From positions 1 to 8,630 of the forward strand of contig CAJVXR010000064.1 in the NCBI GenBank assembly GCA_913009535.1: a stretch of 8,630 bases of DNA. The letters run 5' to 3'. Numbering within the stretch: position 1 is the stretch's first letter; each line of letters starts with the position of its first letter. A model generated the notes under the pieces. It saw nothing but the letters and a program-made list of their open reading frames with translations, had not been told where the DNA came from and made no database searches. Made by a program: the position numbers and the translations under genes. Below, piece by piece: positions 1-7,017 of the stretch. Source of the stretch: an uncultured Flavobacteriales bacterium (GTDB taxonomy: Bacteria > Bacteroidota > Bacteroidia > Flavobacteriales > Flavobacteriaceae).

Positions 1-23
1 TAATAATTTTTTTAAATTTTAGA

Positions 24-54
24 TTTGTCAAAGTAAAAACTCTTTGTATATTTG
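24..54 (+). promoter_or_regulatory. Bacteroidota-type promoter of rpmH
   Basis: TTTG at 24-27 and TATATTTG at 47-54 are separated by exactly 19 bases. This matches the known Bacteroidota sigma factor consensus TTTG-N19-TAnnTTTG at every fixed base. Transcription should start near 60, leaving a leader of nearly 60 bases before the rpmH start at 118. The spacer contains the inverted repeat CAAAG (29-33) / CTTTG (42-46), which may be chance. Confidence 0.8.
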
Positions 55-117
55 CGAGCAGTTTTTAATGTAATTAAGAACAGATAAATCAAGTACTAAA
101 TAAATAAAAATTAAGAC

Positions 118-279
118 ATGCCAAAAAGAACATTTCAGCCTTCTAAAAGAAAAAGAAGAAACAAACATGGTTTTATGGAAAGAATGGCTTCAGTAAGTGG
201 CAGGAAAGTTTTAGCTCGAAGAAGAGCTAAGGGTAGAAAAAAACTTTCAGTATCCTCAGAAATTCGTCATAAAAAATAA
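118..279 (+). CDS. rpmH: 50S ribosomal protein L34
   Basis: This is the small, very basic ribosomal protein L34 of the large subunit, complete at 53 residues. It has the family pattern: [15 protein letters not shown] at residues 5-19, then [19 protein letters not shown] at 28-46, and the flavobacterial-style tail ending RHKK. Residue 20 is Met where many bacterial L34 proteins have Arg (HGFR). The ATG is preceded by an A-rich leader without a Shine-Dalgarno sequence, as usual in Bacteroidota. A strong promoter lies upstream and an intrinsic terminator downstream, so it is probably transcribed alone. The common bacterial partner rnpA does not follow; carB does instead. Identification is secure. 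Confidence 0.97.
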   Translation: MPKRTFQPSKRKRRNKHGFMERMASVSGRKVLARRRAKGRKKLSVSSEIRHKK

Positions 280-302
280 TGATTAACAATTGTTAATATA
301 AT

Positions 303-335
303 AAAGGTGTTGCTGTTAGCAATGCCTTTTTTTTT
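303..335 (+). terminator. Intrinsic terminator after rpmH
   Basis: GGTGTTGCT (306-314) pairs with AGCAATGCC (318-326) around the three-base loop GTT, with two G-U wobbles. Flanking AAA (303-305) can pair with the first Ts. A run of nine T follows (327-335). The hairpin begins 24 bases after the rpmH stop and should end its transcript before carB. It is the only classical terminator visible in the window. Confidence 0.88.
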
Positions 336-349
336 ACCTTTTTGATAAC

Positions 350-357
350 TATTTTTG
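350..357 (+). promoter_or_regulatory. Candidate -7 box for carB
   Basis: TATTTTTG matches the Bacteroidota -7 consensus TAnnTTTG and sits 28 bases before the carB start, which would give a leader of about 20 bases. At the expected -33 distance the sequence is TTTT (327-330), inside the T run of the rpmH terminator, so the upstream box is imperfect. An own promoter for carB is also expected because a terminator precedes it. In such AT-rich DNA the match could be partly chance. Confidence 0.45.
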
Positions 358-385
358 AATTCAGGTTCAATTTAATTCTTAATTA

Positions 386-3238
386 ATGCCAAAAAATAAT
401 AATTTAAAATCAATTCTTATAATTGGATCTGGTCCTATTATAATTGGACAGGCTTGTGAATTCGATTATTCAGGTACCCAGGCTCTTAGATCTTTACACG
501 AAGATGGGATAGAAACAATCCTTATAAACTCTAATCCTGCCACTATTATGACTGATCCATCTATGGCGGATCATGTTTATTTATTACCCCTAACAAGTTC
601 ATCTATTGTAAAGATATTGAAAGATCATCCTCAAATTGATGCTGTTCTTCCAACTATGGGTGGTCAAACTGCTCTTAATTTATGTATTGAAGCTGATGAC
701 AAAGGAATTTGGAAAGATTTTAATATAGAAATTATTGGAGTTGATATTCAAGCTATTAATATTACTGAGGATAGAGAGCAGTTTAGAAACCTTATGCTAG
801 ATATTGGTGTGCCTATGGCGCCTCAGTCTACTGCAAATTCATATTTAAAAGGTAAAGAGATTGCACAAGAATATGGATTTCCACTAGTAATTAGAGCATC
901 TTACACTCTTGGTGGAGCAGGAGCTTCTATTGTATACAAAGAAGAAGATTTTGATGAGTTATTAACTAGAGGGTTAGAGATTTCTCCTATACATGAAGTC
1001 ATGATTGATAAGGCTTTAATTGGGTGGAAAGAGTATGAACTTGAACTTTTAAGAGATTCTAATAACAATGTTGTTATAATATGTTCCATAGAGAATATGG
1101 ATCCTATGGGCATACATACTGGAGATTCTATAACAGTAGCTCCGGCTATGACATTAAGTGATTCAACTTATCAAAGAATGCGAGATATGGCTATTCATAT
1201 GATGAGAAGTATTGGTGATTTTGCTGGTGGGTGTAATGTCCAATTTGCCGTTAGTCCAGATAAAAATGAAGATATTATAGCAATTGAAATTAACCCAAGA
1301 GTTTCAAGATCCTCTGCTCTAGCTAGTAAAGCAACTGGGTACCCTATTGCAAAAGTTGCAGCAAAGTTAGCTATAGGATATAATTTAGATGAATTAAGTA
1401 ACCAAATCACAAAATCTACATCTGCATTATTTGAACCTACACTTGATTATGTTATTGTTAAGATACCAAGATGGAATTTTGACAAATTTGAAGGTAGTGA
1501 TCGAACTCTAGGCCTTCAAATGAAGTCTGTAGGTGAGGTAATGGGTATTGGAAGATCCTTTCAAGAAGCTTTGCATAAAGCCACTCAATCTTTAGAAATA
1601 AAAAGAAATGGATTAGGAGCTGATGGTAAAGGGTACAAAGATTATGACCTAATAATTAGTAAGTTAGCAAACCCTTCTTGGGATAGAGTTTTTGTAATAT
1701 TTGATGCTATTCAAATGGGCATTCCAATAAGTAGAATTCATGATATTACAAAAATTGATATATGGTTTTTAAGACAATATGAAGAATTATATCATTTGCA
1801 AAAACAAATTTCTAACTACAATATTGACTCTATAAACAGAGAACTATTACTTGAGGCTAAACAAAAAGGTTACGGAGATAGACAAATAGCTCATATTTTA
1901 AAATGTTTAGAAAGTCAGGTTTATAACAAACGTCAGGAAATGAATATTAATAGAGTTTATAAGCTCGTTGATACATGTGCGGCTGAATTCAAAGCTAAAA
2001 CTCCATACTACTATTCTACTTTTGAAAGTCAATTAAAAGTTAAAGGTGAAAAGGCATATTCAGATAATGAGAGTGTTGTTTCAGATAAAAAGAAAATTAT
2101 AGTTTTAGGATCTGGTCCAAACAGAATTGGTCAAGGTATTGAGTTTGATTACTGTTGTGTTCATGGTGTATTAGCTAGTGCAGAAGCAGGTTATGAAACA
2201 ATTATGATCAACTGTAATCCAGAGACTGTTTCCACTGATTTTGATACAGCTGATAAGCTGTATTTTGAACCTGTATTTTGGGAACATATTTATGATATAA
2301 TTAAGCACGAAAAACCAGAAGGTGTAATAGTTCAACTAGGAGGACAGACTGCCCTAAAATTAGCCGAAAAACTAGAGCGTTATGGAATAAAGATTATTGG
2401 AACTAATTATAAATCTTTAAATTTAGCTGAAGATAGAGGATTGTTTTCTGAACTACTCAAAAAAATCAACATTCCATACCCTGAGTTTGATACTGCTACA
2501 ACAGCAGAAGAAGCTTTGGAAGTTGCTAAAAAATTAGACTTTCCAATTTTAGTAAGACCATCGTATGTTTTAGGTGGTCAAGGAATGAAAATTGTAATCA
2601 ACCCTCAAGAGTTAGAAGAGCATGTTATTGATTTACTTAAAAGAATGCCAAATAACAATCTTTTATTAGATCATTATTTAGATGGAGCTATCGAGGCAGA
2701 AGCTGACGCAATTTGTGATGGTAAGGACGTTTTGATTATTGGTATAATGGAACATATTGAACCTTGTGGAATACATTCAGGAGATTCAAATGCTACCTTA
2801 CCTCCCTTTAATATAGGTAAATTAGTAATGGATCAAATTAAAGAACATACTAAAAAAATTGCACTAGCATTAAATACTGTAGGTCTTATAAATATACAAT
2901 TTGCAATTAAAGATGAAATTGTATATATCATTGAAGCTAATCCTAGGGCATCTAGGACTGTACCTTTCATAGCAAAAGCATATAAACAGCCATATGTTAA
3001 TTATGCTACTAAAGTAATGCTTGGTGAACTTAAAGTTTCAGATATCAATTACCAGCCTGATTTAAAAGGTTTCGCTATTAAGCAACCTGTATTCTCATTT
3101 AATAAATTCCCTAATGTAAATAAAAACTTAGGTCCAGAAATGAAAAGTACTGGTGAGAGTATCTTGTTTATTGATGATCTTAAAGATGATCAATTTTATG
3201 AGTTATACTCTAGAAGAAAAATGTATTTAAGTAAATAA
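386..3238 (+). CDS. carB: Carbamoyl-phosphate synthase large chain, without C-terminal regulatory domain
   Basis: The large chain of glutamine-dependent carbamoyl-phosphate synthase makes carbamoyl phosphate from bicarbonate, two ATP and ammonia delivered by the CarA glutaminase, feeding pyrimidine and arginine synthesis in the cytoplasm. The 950 residues show the family's internal duplication. The pre-ATP-grasp segments are GSGPIIIGQACEFDYSG (14-30) and GSGPNRIGQGIEFDY (575-589). The ATP-grasp domains lie at about 128-325 and 682-875, with R130, R170, E301 and N303 in the first and R684, R724, E850 and N852 in the second. A linker/oligomerisation region lies at about 400-555. Enterobacterial CarB has about 1073 residues; this one ends soon after GPEMKSTGE (916-924), so the regulatory domain that binds UMP and ornithine is absent. 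Known flavobacterial CarB proteins have this length, so this is not a broken gene. carA is not in the window. Confidence 0.97.
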   Translation: MPKNNNLKSILIIGSGPIIIGQACEFDYSGTQALRSLHEDGIETILINSNPATIMTDPSMADHVYLLPLTSSSIVKILKDHPQIDAVLPTMGGQTALNLCIEADDKGIWKDFNIEIIGVDIQAINITEDREQFRNLMLDIGVPMAPQSTANSYLKGKEIAQEYGFPLVIRASYTLGGAGASIVYKEEDFDELLTRGLEISPIHEVMIDKALIGWKEYELELLRDSNNNVVIICSIENMDPMGIHTGDSITVAPAMTLSDSTYQRMRDMAIHMMRSIGDFAGGCNVQFAVSPDKNEDIIAIEINPRVSRSSALASKATGYPIAKVAAKLAIGYNLDELSNQITKSTSALFEPTLDYVIVKIPRWNFDKFEGSDRTLGLQMKSVGEVMGIGRSFQEALHKATQSLEIKRNGLGADGKGYKDYDLIISKLANPSWDRVFVIFDAIQMGIPISRIHDITKIDIWFLRQYEELYHLQKQISNYNIDSINRELLLEAKQKGYGDRQIAHILKCLESQVYNKRQEMNINRVYKLVDTCAAEFKAKTPYYYSTFESQLKVKGEKAYSDNESVVSDKKKIIVLGSGPNRIGQGIEFDYCCVHGVLASAEAGYETIMINCNPETVSTDFDTADKLYFEPVFWEHIYDIIKHEKPEGVIVQLGGQTALKLAEKLERYGIKIIGTNYKSLNLAEDRGLFSELLKKINIPYPEFDTATTAEEALEVAKKLDFPILVRPSYVLGGQGMKIVINPQELEEHVIDLLKRMPNNNLLLDHYLDGAIEAEADAICDGKDVLIIGIMEHIEPCGIHSGDSNATLPPFNIGKLVMDQIKEHTKKIALALNTVGLINIQFAIKDEIVYIIEANPRASRTVPFIAKAYKQPYVNYATKVMLGELKVSDINYQPDLKGFAIKQPVFSFNKFPNVNKNLGPEMKSTGESILFIDDLKDDQFYELYSRRKMYLSK

Positions 3239-3258
3239 TTCTTTTCTTAATTTTTTAT

Positions 3259-3272
3259 AACTAAATTTAGTT
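3259..3272. repeat. Perfect 14-base palindrome between carB and the RmuC-like gene
   Basis: AACTAAATTTAGTT is its own reverse complement and occupies the middle of the 49-base gap after carB. As RNA it could form only a weak five-pair stem with an AATT loop and no T run directly after it, so it is a poor terminator. As DNA it could be an operator site. It may also be chance in AT-rich sequence. No good promoter box is seen in this gap, so the downstream gene may be read through from carB. Confidence 0.5.
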
Positions 3273-3287
3273 CACTTATATATTTTT

Positions 3288-4490
3288 ATGGATTACATCA
3301 TTATTTTAATTGGCTTATCTATTATGGGTTTGCTATTTTTTATCGTTAATAATAAAAGATTTGATAATAATTCTGTAAACAAGAATTCTGACTTGTTGAT
3401 TGAAGAACTAAATTCTCAGGTTTCTCAATTAGAAAAAGAAATAATAATAAAGGAAGCTGAGGTTCAAAATCTAAATAAGAATCTGGCAGTATCAAATACT
3501 AAAATCGAAACTTTCGATCAATTAAAGACTGAAAAAACACAGTTTGAAGAACGCTTAAAACAGGTAGAGATTGAAAGAAATAATCTTAAAAATGAAACAA
3601 CTTCTTACAAGAATGCAGAAGAGGGAAGGCAAAAAGAAGCTAGCAAGCATCTTGCTGCTGTGGTTACACTACAGGAATCTTTAGATAAGGAAAAGGAACG
3701 ATTCAATGATGATAGAATAAAGGTTAAAGAAGCTCATTTTGAAAAAATGAAATCTAAGTGGTCTGAACATGAAAAAGATGTTCAAAATCATCTGCAAATT
3801 ATTTGTAAAAATAATATCATTACTTATATCAGTCAAGAAGATTTTCCTCATCCCAGAAATAAACCAGACAGCTCGATTGAAATTATGGATCAACTTATTG
3901 TATTTGATGCAAAATCCCCTGCAAATGATGATTTATCAAATTTCCCTAAATATATTAAGTTACAAACAGAGAATTTAAAGAAATACGCTAAACATGAAGA
4001 TGTAAAAAATGATTTGTTCTTAGTGATACCATCTAACACACTAGAAGTCATTAATCAGTTCCACTACAATATTGGTGACTACAATGTATTTATAATCACA
4101 AAAGATGCATTAGAACCTATTATTTTAAGTCTAAAAAAAGTGGAAGAATATGAATTTGCTGATAAATTAAGTCCAGAAGATCGTGATAATGTTTGTAGGA
4201 TCATTGGTAAGTTTGCACATACAACAAAAAGAAGAATTCAGGTTGATGAGTTTTTTGCTCGTGAATTTTTAGATACTCTAACAAAAGCTGGCTCTCAACT
4301 ACCTAGAGATATTTTAGAAAATGTAATTAAATTTGAAAATGCTGAAAAGCTTAATCCTCCAATGGAAAAGCGAAATAAATCAATTCTTACTAAAGATTTA
4401 AAAGAACAAGTTGATAAACTAGAAAAAGAAATGCAGCTTCGTGAAATTCCTAAAATTGAAAATCAAATTGATTTTGATAGATTAGACTAG
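3288..4490 (+). CDS. Membrane-anchored coiled-coil protein with RmuC-like nuclease core
   Basis: The 400 residues begin with one hydrophobic membrane segment (about 3-20). A long charged coiled coil follows (about 32-165, rich in E, K, Q and L). A globular region comes next (about 168-330), and a charged helical tail closes the protein. In the globular region, PD (193-194) followed by IVFDAK (204-209) resembles the PD-(D/E)XK active site of RmuC, a protein with the same anchor/coil/nuclease layout that limits DNA rearrangements. The strand DLFLVIPS (242-249) sits where RmuC has its FIP strand. The rest, such as NFPKYIKLQTENLKKYAK (218-235) and KRRIQVDEFFAREF (314-327), is unlike typical RmuC, so this is at best a divergent relative. 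It lies 49 bases after carB and may be cotranscribed. Its stop is 34 bases from the converging DUF6580 gene, with no hairpin between them. The architecture is clear; the function is inferred. Confidence 0.6.
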   Translation: MDYIIILIGLSIMGLLFFIVNNKRFDNNSVNKNSDLLIEELNSQVSQLEKEIIIKEAEVQNLNKNLAVSNTKIETFDQLKTEKTQFEERLKQVEIERNNLKNETTSYKNAEEGRQKEASKHLAAVVTLQESLDKEKERFNDDRIKVKEAHFEKMKSKWSEHEKDVQNHLQIICKNNIITYISQEDFPHPRNKPDSSIEIMDQLIVFDAKSPANDDLSNFPKYIKLQTENLKKYAKHEDVKNDLFLVIPSNTLEVINQFHYNIGDYNVFIITKDALEPIILSLKKVEEYEFADKLSPEDRDNVCRIIGKFAHTTKRRIQVDEFFAREFLDTLTKAGSQLPRDILENVIKFENAEKLNPPMEKRNKSILTKDLKEQVDKLEKEMQLREIPKIENQIDFDRLD

Positions 4491-4524
4491 TATAAATCCT
4501 CTCATTAATTTAAGCTGAATATTG

Positions 4525-5022
4525 CTACTTTTCGAAAATTAGATATCTCTTTTCAATTTTCTCAAATCCATAATAAAGTATTGCTGAGAAGAAAAGGTCT
4601 GCCATTAATGAATTAGTGAAAAATGGAATTGCCATTGTATAGCATAAGATTATTCCTTCAATGTTTTTTGGATAACCACCAATTAACCATACTCCAAAAT
4701 TTGTAACAACAAAAAATATAAGACTGCTTAAAAGTATGTTTTTAATACTGTATTTTTTAAATATGTAGCTGTAAGTAGTAATTAATATAAATGCTAGATA
4801 TACAAATAATGATATTGAATAAAACCCAATAAATAAATCTGAAATTAACATTACTGCAATTGGAATTGCATATGCTAGTTTAATATTACTAAATTTTACA
4901 CCTGCAAAAATTGCAATAGCAGTGATAGGTACAAAATTAGGAGGGTGAGGAATTAGCCTCATTAAAGCAGCTATAACTATAAATAAAGTTATAAATAGTA
5001 TTCTTTTATTTTTTTCTTTCAT
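4525..5022 (-). CDS. DUF6580 family multi-pass membrane protein, putative transporter
   Basis: This is a 165-residue hydrophobic protein with about five or six membrane segments (roughly 7-22, 31-42, 47-65, 70-87, 94-112 and 126-152). The features RLIPHPPNFVPI (22-33), LISDLFIG (59-66), TNFGVWLIGGYP (107-118) and FFTNSLMADLFF (134-145) agree with the DUF6580 family as I remember it, which is annotated as putative transport proteins; the substrate is unknown. I chose the start at 5022 (MKEKNKR). An upstream in-frame ATG at 5052 would add ten residues and lengthen the overlap with the preceding gene. With the chosen start, the gene overlaps the end of the S41 peptidase gene by 17 bases in another frame, which suggests one transcript and coupled translation. 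Confidence 0.75.
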   Translation of the reverse strand: MKEKNKRILFITLFIVIAALMRLIPHPPNFVPITAIAIFAGVKFSNIKLAYAIPIAVMLISDLFIGFYSISLFVYLAFILITTYSYIFKKYSIKNILLSSLIFFVVTNFGVWLIGGYPKNIEGIILCYTMAIPFFTNSLMADLFFSAILYYGFEKIEKRYLIFEK

Positions 5023-6478
5023 AGGACTCTGCAAATTTACTATAATTATCAATAAATAAATACATTTCTTTATTTAATATATCTAAAGTGTTACTGTCAC
5101 TAACTAAATCTATTTCTACATTAAAATTATCTCTGTATTTATCTGGATATATCAGGCCTAGAGCTAAAGATAAAAGAGGTTCGTTTACATCACCAATAAC
5201 CCCTAGGTTTGAAGAACTTTCATTAGCTAGAATGTCAGGGCTTAAACCATCATAATAGTCGGTTACCCCTTGAGAATTAAGAGTTTTTAAAACTAATGGT
5301 TGTAGAGCATAAGTGTGAGAAGAGTTAACTCCGTTTAATGAGAAATCAGGCGAATCGTATAAAGTGACGGATGCTTGATACTTTCCGTAAGTGCTGGTTC
5401 CAATTTGTATTACATCAATATATGGCTTTAAACAATTTATGACTAGCTCACTGGCAGATGCTGAACTTTTAGATGTTATAATAAATACTCTATTTAGATT
5501 TAAGCTATTTGCATTACTCAGAAATCTATTTATTAGGTATTCTGGATTATTATTTAGCCAGTAATTTTGTATTTCACTATTCCATTCTTCAGTACTAAAA
5601 ATTTGATCATTAAACTGACCAGTTATTAAGCTAGAAATTAATAGAGCAGAGTTTACTGATCCACCAGGATTATATCTTAAATCTAAAATTAGATTATCGA
5701 TATTATTAGATTTAAAATTTGCAAATACTTGATTTAATTCATCGTCAAATGTTGATGTAAATTGGTTATACATTAAATATCCAGACTTTCCGTTAGAACC
5801 ATCTATTATATTGGAATAAAAAATCGGGTTTTTTTCTAAATACACTTTATATAAATCTTTACTAATATCATTACTAACTACAGTATCATCAAGTATATCA
5901 GTTGTGTTGTTGTCATTATAATTGGCGAAATTAACTGTGTAGTTATCTAAAGAAAGTAAAGTTGAATAGTTTTCGAGGTTTAAACTGTTGTCGTTAATTC
6001 CAAAGAAAATATCCCCTCTTTGTATATTTTCAATTTCTGATATTGAGCCTGGATGTACATACCTTACATATCCATATACATTGAAGTTACTCCCTGGAAT
6101 ATAACGAAGTCCATATTCCATTCCATTGCTATTAGATACTCCTTCAAAATATTGCTGAAGTTCTATATAATTATCAACTATGATACTGTGTTTATCGATT
6201 GTTTCTCTATCAAAAATTAAGTTTTCAAATAATTCCTCAGGGTTTTCGTGTGAGTTTAAATATATTGCATATTCGCTATTTGATAAAAACCTATCATCTA
6301 ATAAGTCAGTTACGTAATCTTTATATAAATATGCAGCATTCATTCCTTTCCATACATAGTCATTTATTTCACTTGCAAAAGCTCCATTATCATCTTTATC
6401 CTCGTAACAACTAAATACGGATAACCCAAATAAGGAAATTAACATAAATTTATGCATGAGTTTTCTTGTATTTTTCAT
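5006..6478 (-). CDS. S41 family peptidase, lipoprotein (C-terminal processing peptidase type)
   Basis: The 490-residue protein has a lipoprotein signal: basic N-terminus, hydrophobic stretch 11-22, and lipobox VFSC with Cys24, giving a mature protein that begins CYEDKDD. It should be attached to the envelope. The S41 N-terminal region starts at about 36 (EINDYVWKGMNAAYLYKD). A PDZ-like segment spans about 132-180, including HPGSISEIENIQRGDIFFGIN. The peptidase core has LILDLRYNPGG (263-273) and SASASE (339-344). Ser341 is the likely nucleophile and Lys366 in STYGK the general base, 25 residues apart as in CtpA-like enzymes. DGLSPDI (410-416) is typical of Bacteroidota members. The length is usual for this subgroup and the catalytic pair is intact. 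The substrate is unknown. An internal Met8 could be an alternative start. The gene leads a minus-strand pair with DUF6580. Confidence 0.93.
   Translation of the reverse strand: MKNTRKLMHKFMLISLFGLSVFSCYEDKDDNGAFASEINDYVWKGMNAAYLYKDYVTDLLDDRFLSNSEYAIYLNSHENPEELFENLIFDRETIDKHSIIVDNYIELQQYFEGVSNSNGMEYGLRYIPGSNFNVYGYVRYVHPGSISEIENIQRGDIFFGINDNSLNLENYSTLLSLDNYTVNFANYNDNNTTDILDDTVVSNDISKDLYKVYLEKNPIFYSNIIDGSNGKSGYLMYNQFTSTFDDELNQVFANFKSNNIDNLILDLRYNPGGSVNSALLISSLITGQFNDQIFSTEEWNSEIQNYWLNNNPEYLINRFLSNANSLNLNRVFIITSKSSASASELVINCLKPYIDVIQIGTSTYGKYQASVTLYDSPDFSLNGVNSSHTYALQPLVLKTLNSQGVTDYYDGLSPDILANESSSNLGVIGDVNEPLLSLALGLIYPDKYRDNFNVEIDLVSDSNTLDILNKEMYLFIDNYSKFAESYERKK
6443..6454. repeat. 12-base palindrome, copy 1 of 2
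   Basis: CATAAATTTATG is a perfect palindrome within the signal-peptide codons of the S41 gene. Eleven of its bases (ATAAATTTATG) recur at 6503-6513, 59 bases away, so the two copies straddle the divergent S41/DUF4252 start region. This could be a regulator site; chance cannot be excluded in AT-rich DNA. Confidence 0.4.
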
Positions 6479-6501
6479 TTTTCAATTAATTTTATGTTTA
6501 T

Positions 6502-6513
6502 TATAAATTTATG
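6502..6513. repeat. 12-base near-palindrome, copy 2 of 2, overlapping the DUF4252 start
   Basis: TATAAATTTATG differs from the copy at 6443-6454 only in its first base, and its last three bases are the DUF4252 start codon. A protein bound here would cover the start site. No Shine-Dalgarno sequence precedes this start, so the A/T-rich stretch may simply be the unstructured leader typical of the group. Confidence 0.35.
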
Positions 6514-7017
6514 AAATTTAATATAACTATTTTCTTATTAATATTTAATATTAGTTTGTTTTCTCAATCTGAATTCAAGCTTGTTTCACTAGAAGATATA
6601 TCTAAAGTTCAAATTAGCTCAAATGTATTTGATTTAATATCTAAATTTCAAATGAATTTTGGAGATAAAGATTGGCAACCACTAATTGATCAACTAAAAA
6701 ACCTAAATAGTATTGAGTCGTATTCAACCAGTACTTTACTAGGCTCTACAGCTATTGAGTCTTCTTTTAACATCTATGTGTTAAATCCTGATTTATCACA
6801 ATTGGCAGAATTTAAGGAAGAAGACTATTTAATTAATATTTATGCGTTAGAGAATGAGGATTTAGAAATAAAAGAAATATCAATGCTTGTGAAAAACTCT
6901 AATAATTTGAATACTATTTATCTGCAAATTAGAGGTGAAATTGATCTACTTAAAATAGTTGAGGTGGTTAATAAACTTGATATTCCAGGCGCAGATTTTT
7001 TAAAAAACTTAAATTAA
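6511..7017 (+). CDS. DUF4252 domain-containing secreted protein
   Basis: This 168-residue protein has a signal peptide (hydrophobic 5-17, probable cleavage near FSQS at 17-20), so it should be exported. The remainder fits DUF4252, a Bacteroidota family of unknown function, most clearly in the C-terminal half: LINIYALENEDLEIKEISMLV (107-127), then IYLQIRGEIDLLKIV (136-150) and LDIPGADFLKNLN (156-168). There is no lipobox cysteine. Its start is 32 bases from the divergent S41 gene, leaving little room for two separate promoters. TATGTTTA at 6493-6500 is a one-mismatch -7 box, but very near the start. The stop overlaps the purB stop. No catalytic motif is visible. Confidence 0.8.
   Translation: MKFNITIFLLIFNISLFSQSEFKLVSLEDISKVQISSNVFDLISKFQMNFGDKDWQPLIDQLKNLNSIESYSTSTLLGSTAIESSFNIYVLNPDLSQLAEFKEEDYLINIYALENEDLEIKEISMLVKNSNNLNTIYLQIRGEIDLLKIVEVVNKLDIPGADFLKNLN

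Noticed and set aside
901..1410. Minus-strand open frames of about 70 codons inside carB
   Set aside because: They lie opposite strongly conserved carB coding sequence, show no family features, and are shadows of the real frame.
3681..3978. Short open frames on both strands inside the RmuC-like gene
   Set aside because: They overlap the globular domain of a convincing 400-residue gene and have composition expected of shadow frames.
4491..4524. Terminator between the convergent RmuC-like and DUF6580 genes
   Set aside because: No stem of useful length with a T run was found on either strand in the 34-base gap.
5023..5052. Upstream ATG at 5052 as the true DUF6580 start
   Set aside because: It would add ten residues before the MKEKNKR start and extend the overlap into the S41 gene to 47 bases. 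The later start gives a normal membrane-protein N-terminus.
6199..6414. Plus-strand 71-codon frame inside the S41 gene
   Set aside because: It is antisense to the N-terminal region of a well-supported peptidase gene and has no start context or recognisable motif.
6620..6652. Minus-strand TAnnTTTG match (6627-6620) with TTTG at 6652-6649 as an S41 promoter
   Set aside because: The spacer is 21 rather than 19 bases, and the site would give a leader of about 135 bases running through DUF4252 coding sequence. Too weak to list.
6996..7007. TTTTTTAAAAAA palindrome just before the DUF4252 and purB stops as a bidirectional terminator
   Set aside because: It has no GC pairs and no loop, and the flanking bases do not extend the stem well; it also encodes conserved residues of DUF4252. 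Chance in AT-rich DNA is sufficient.
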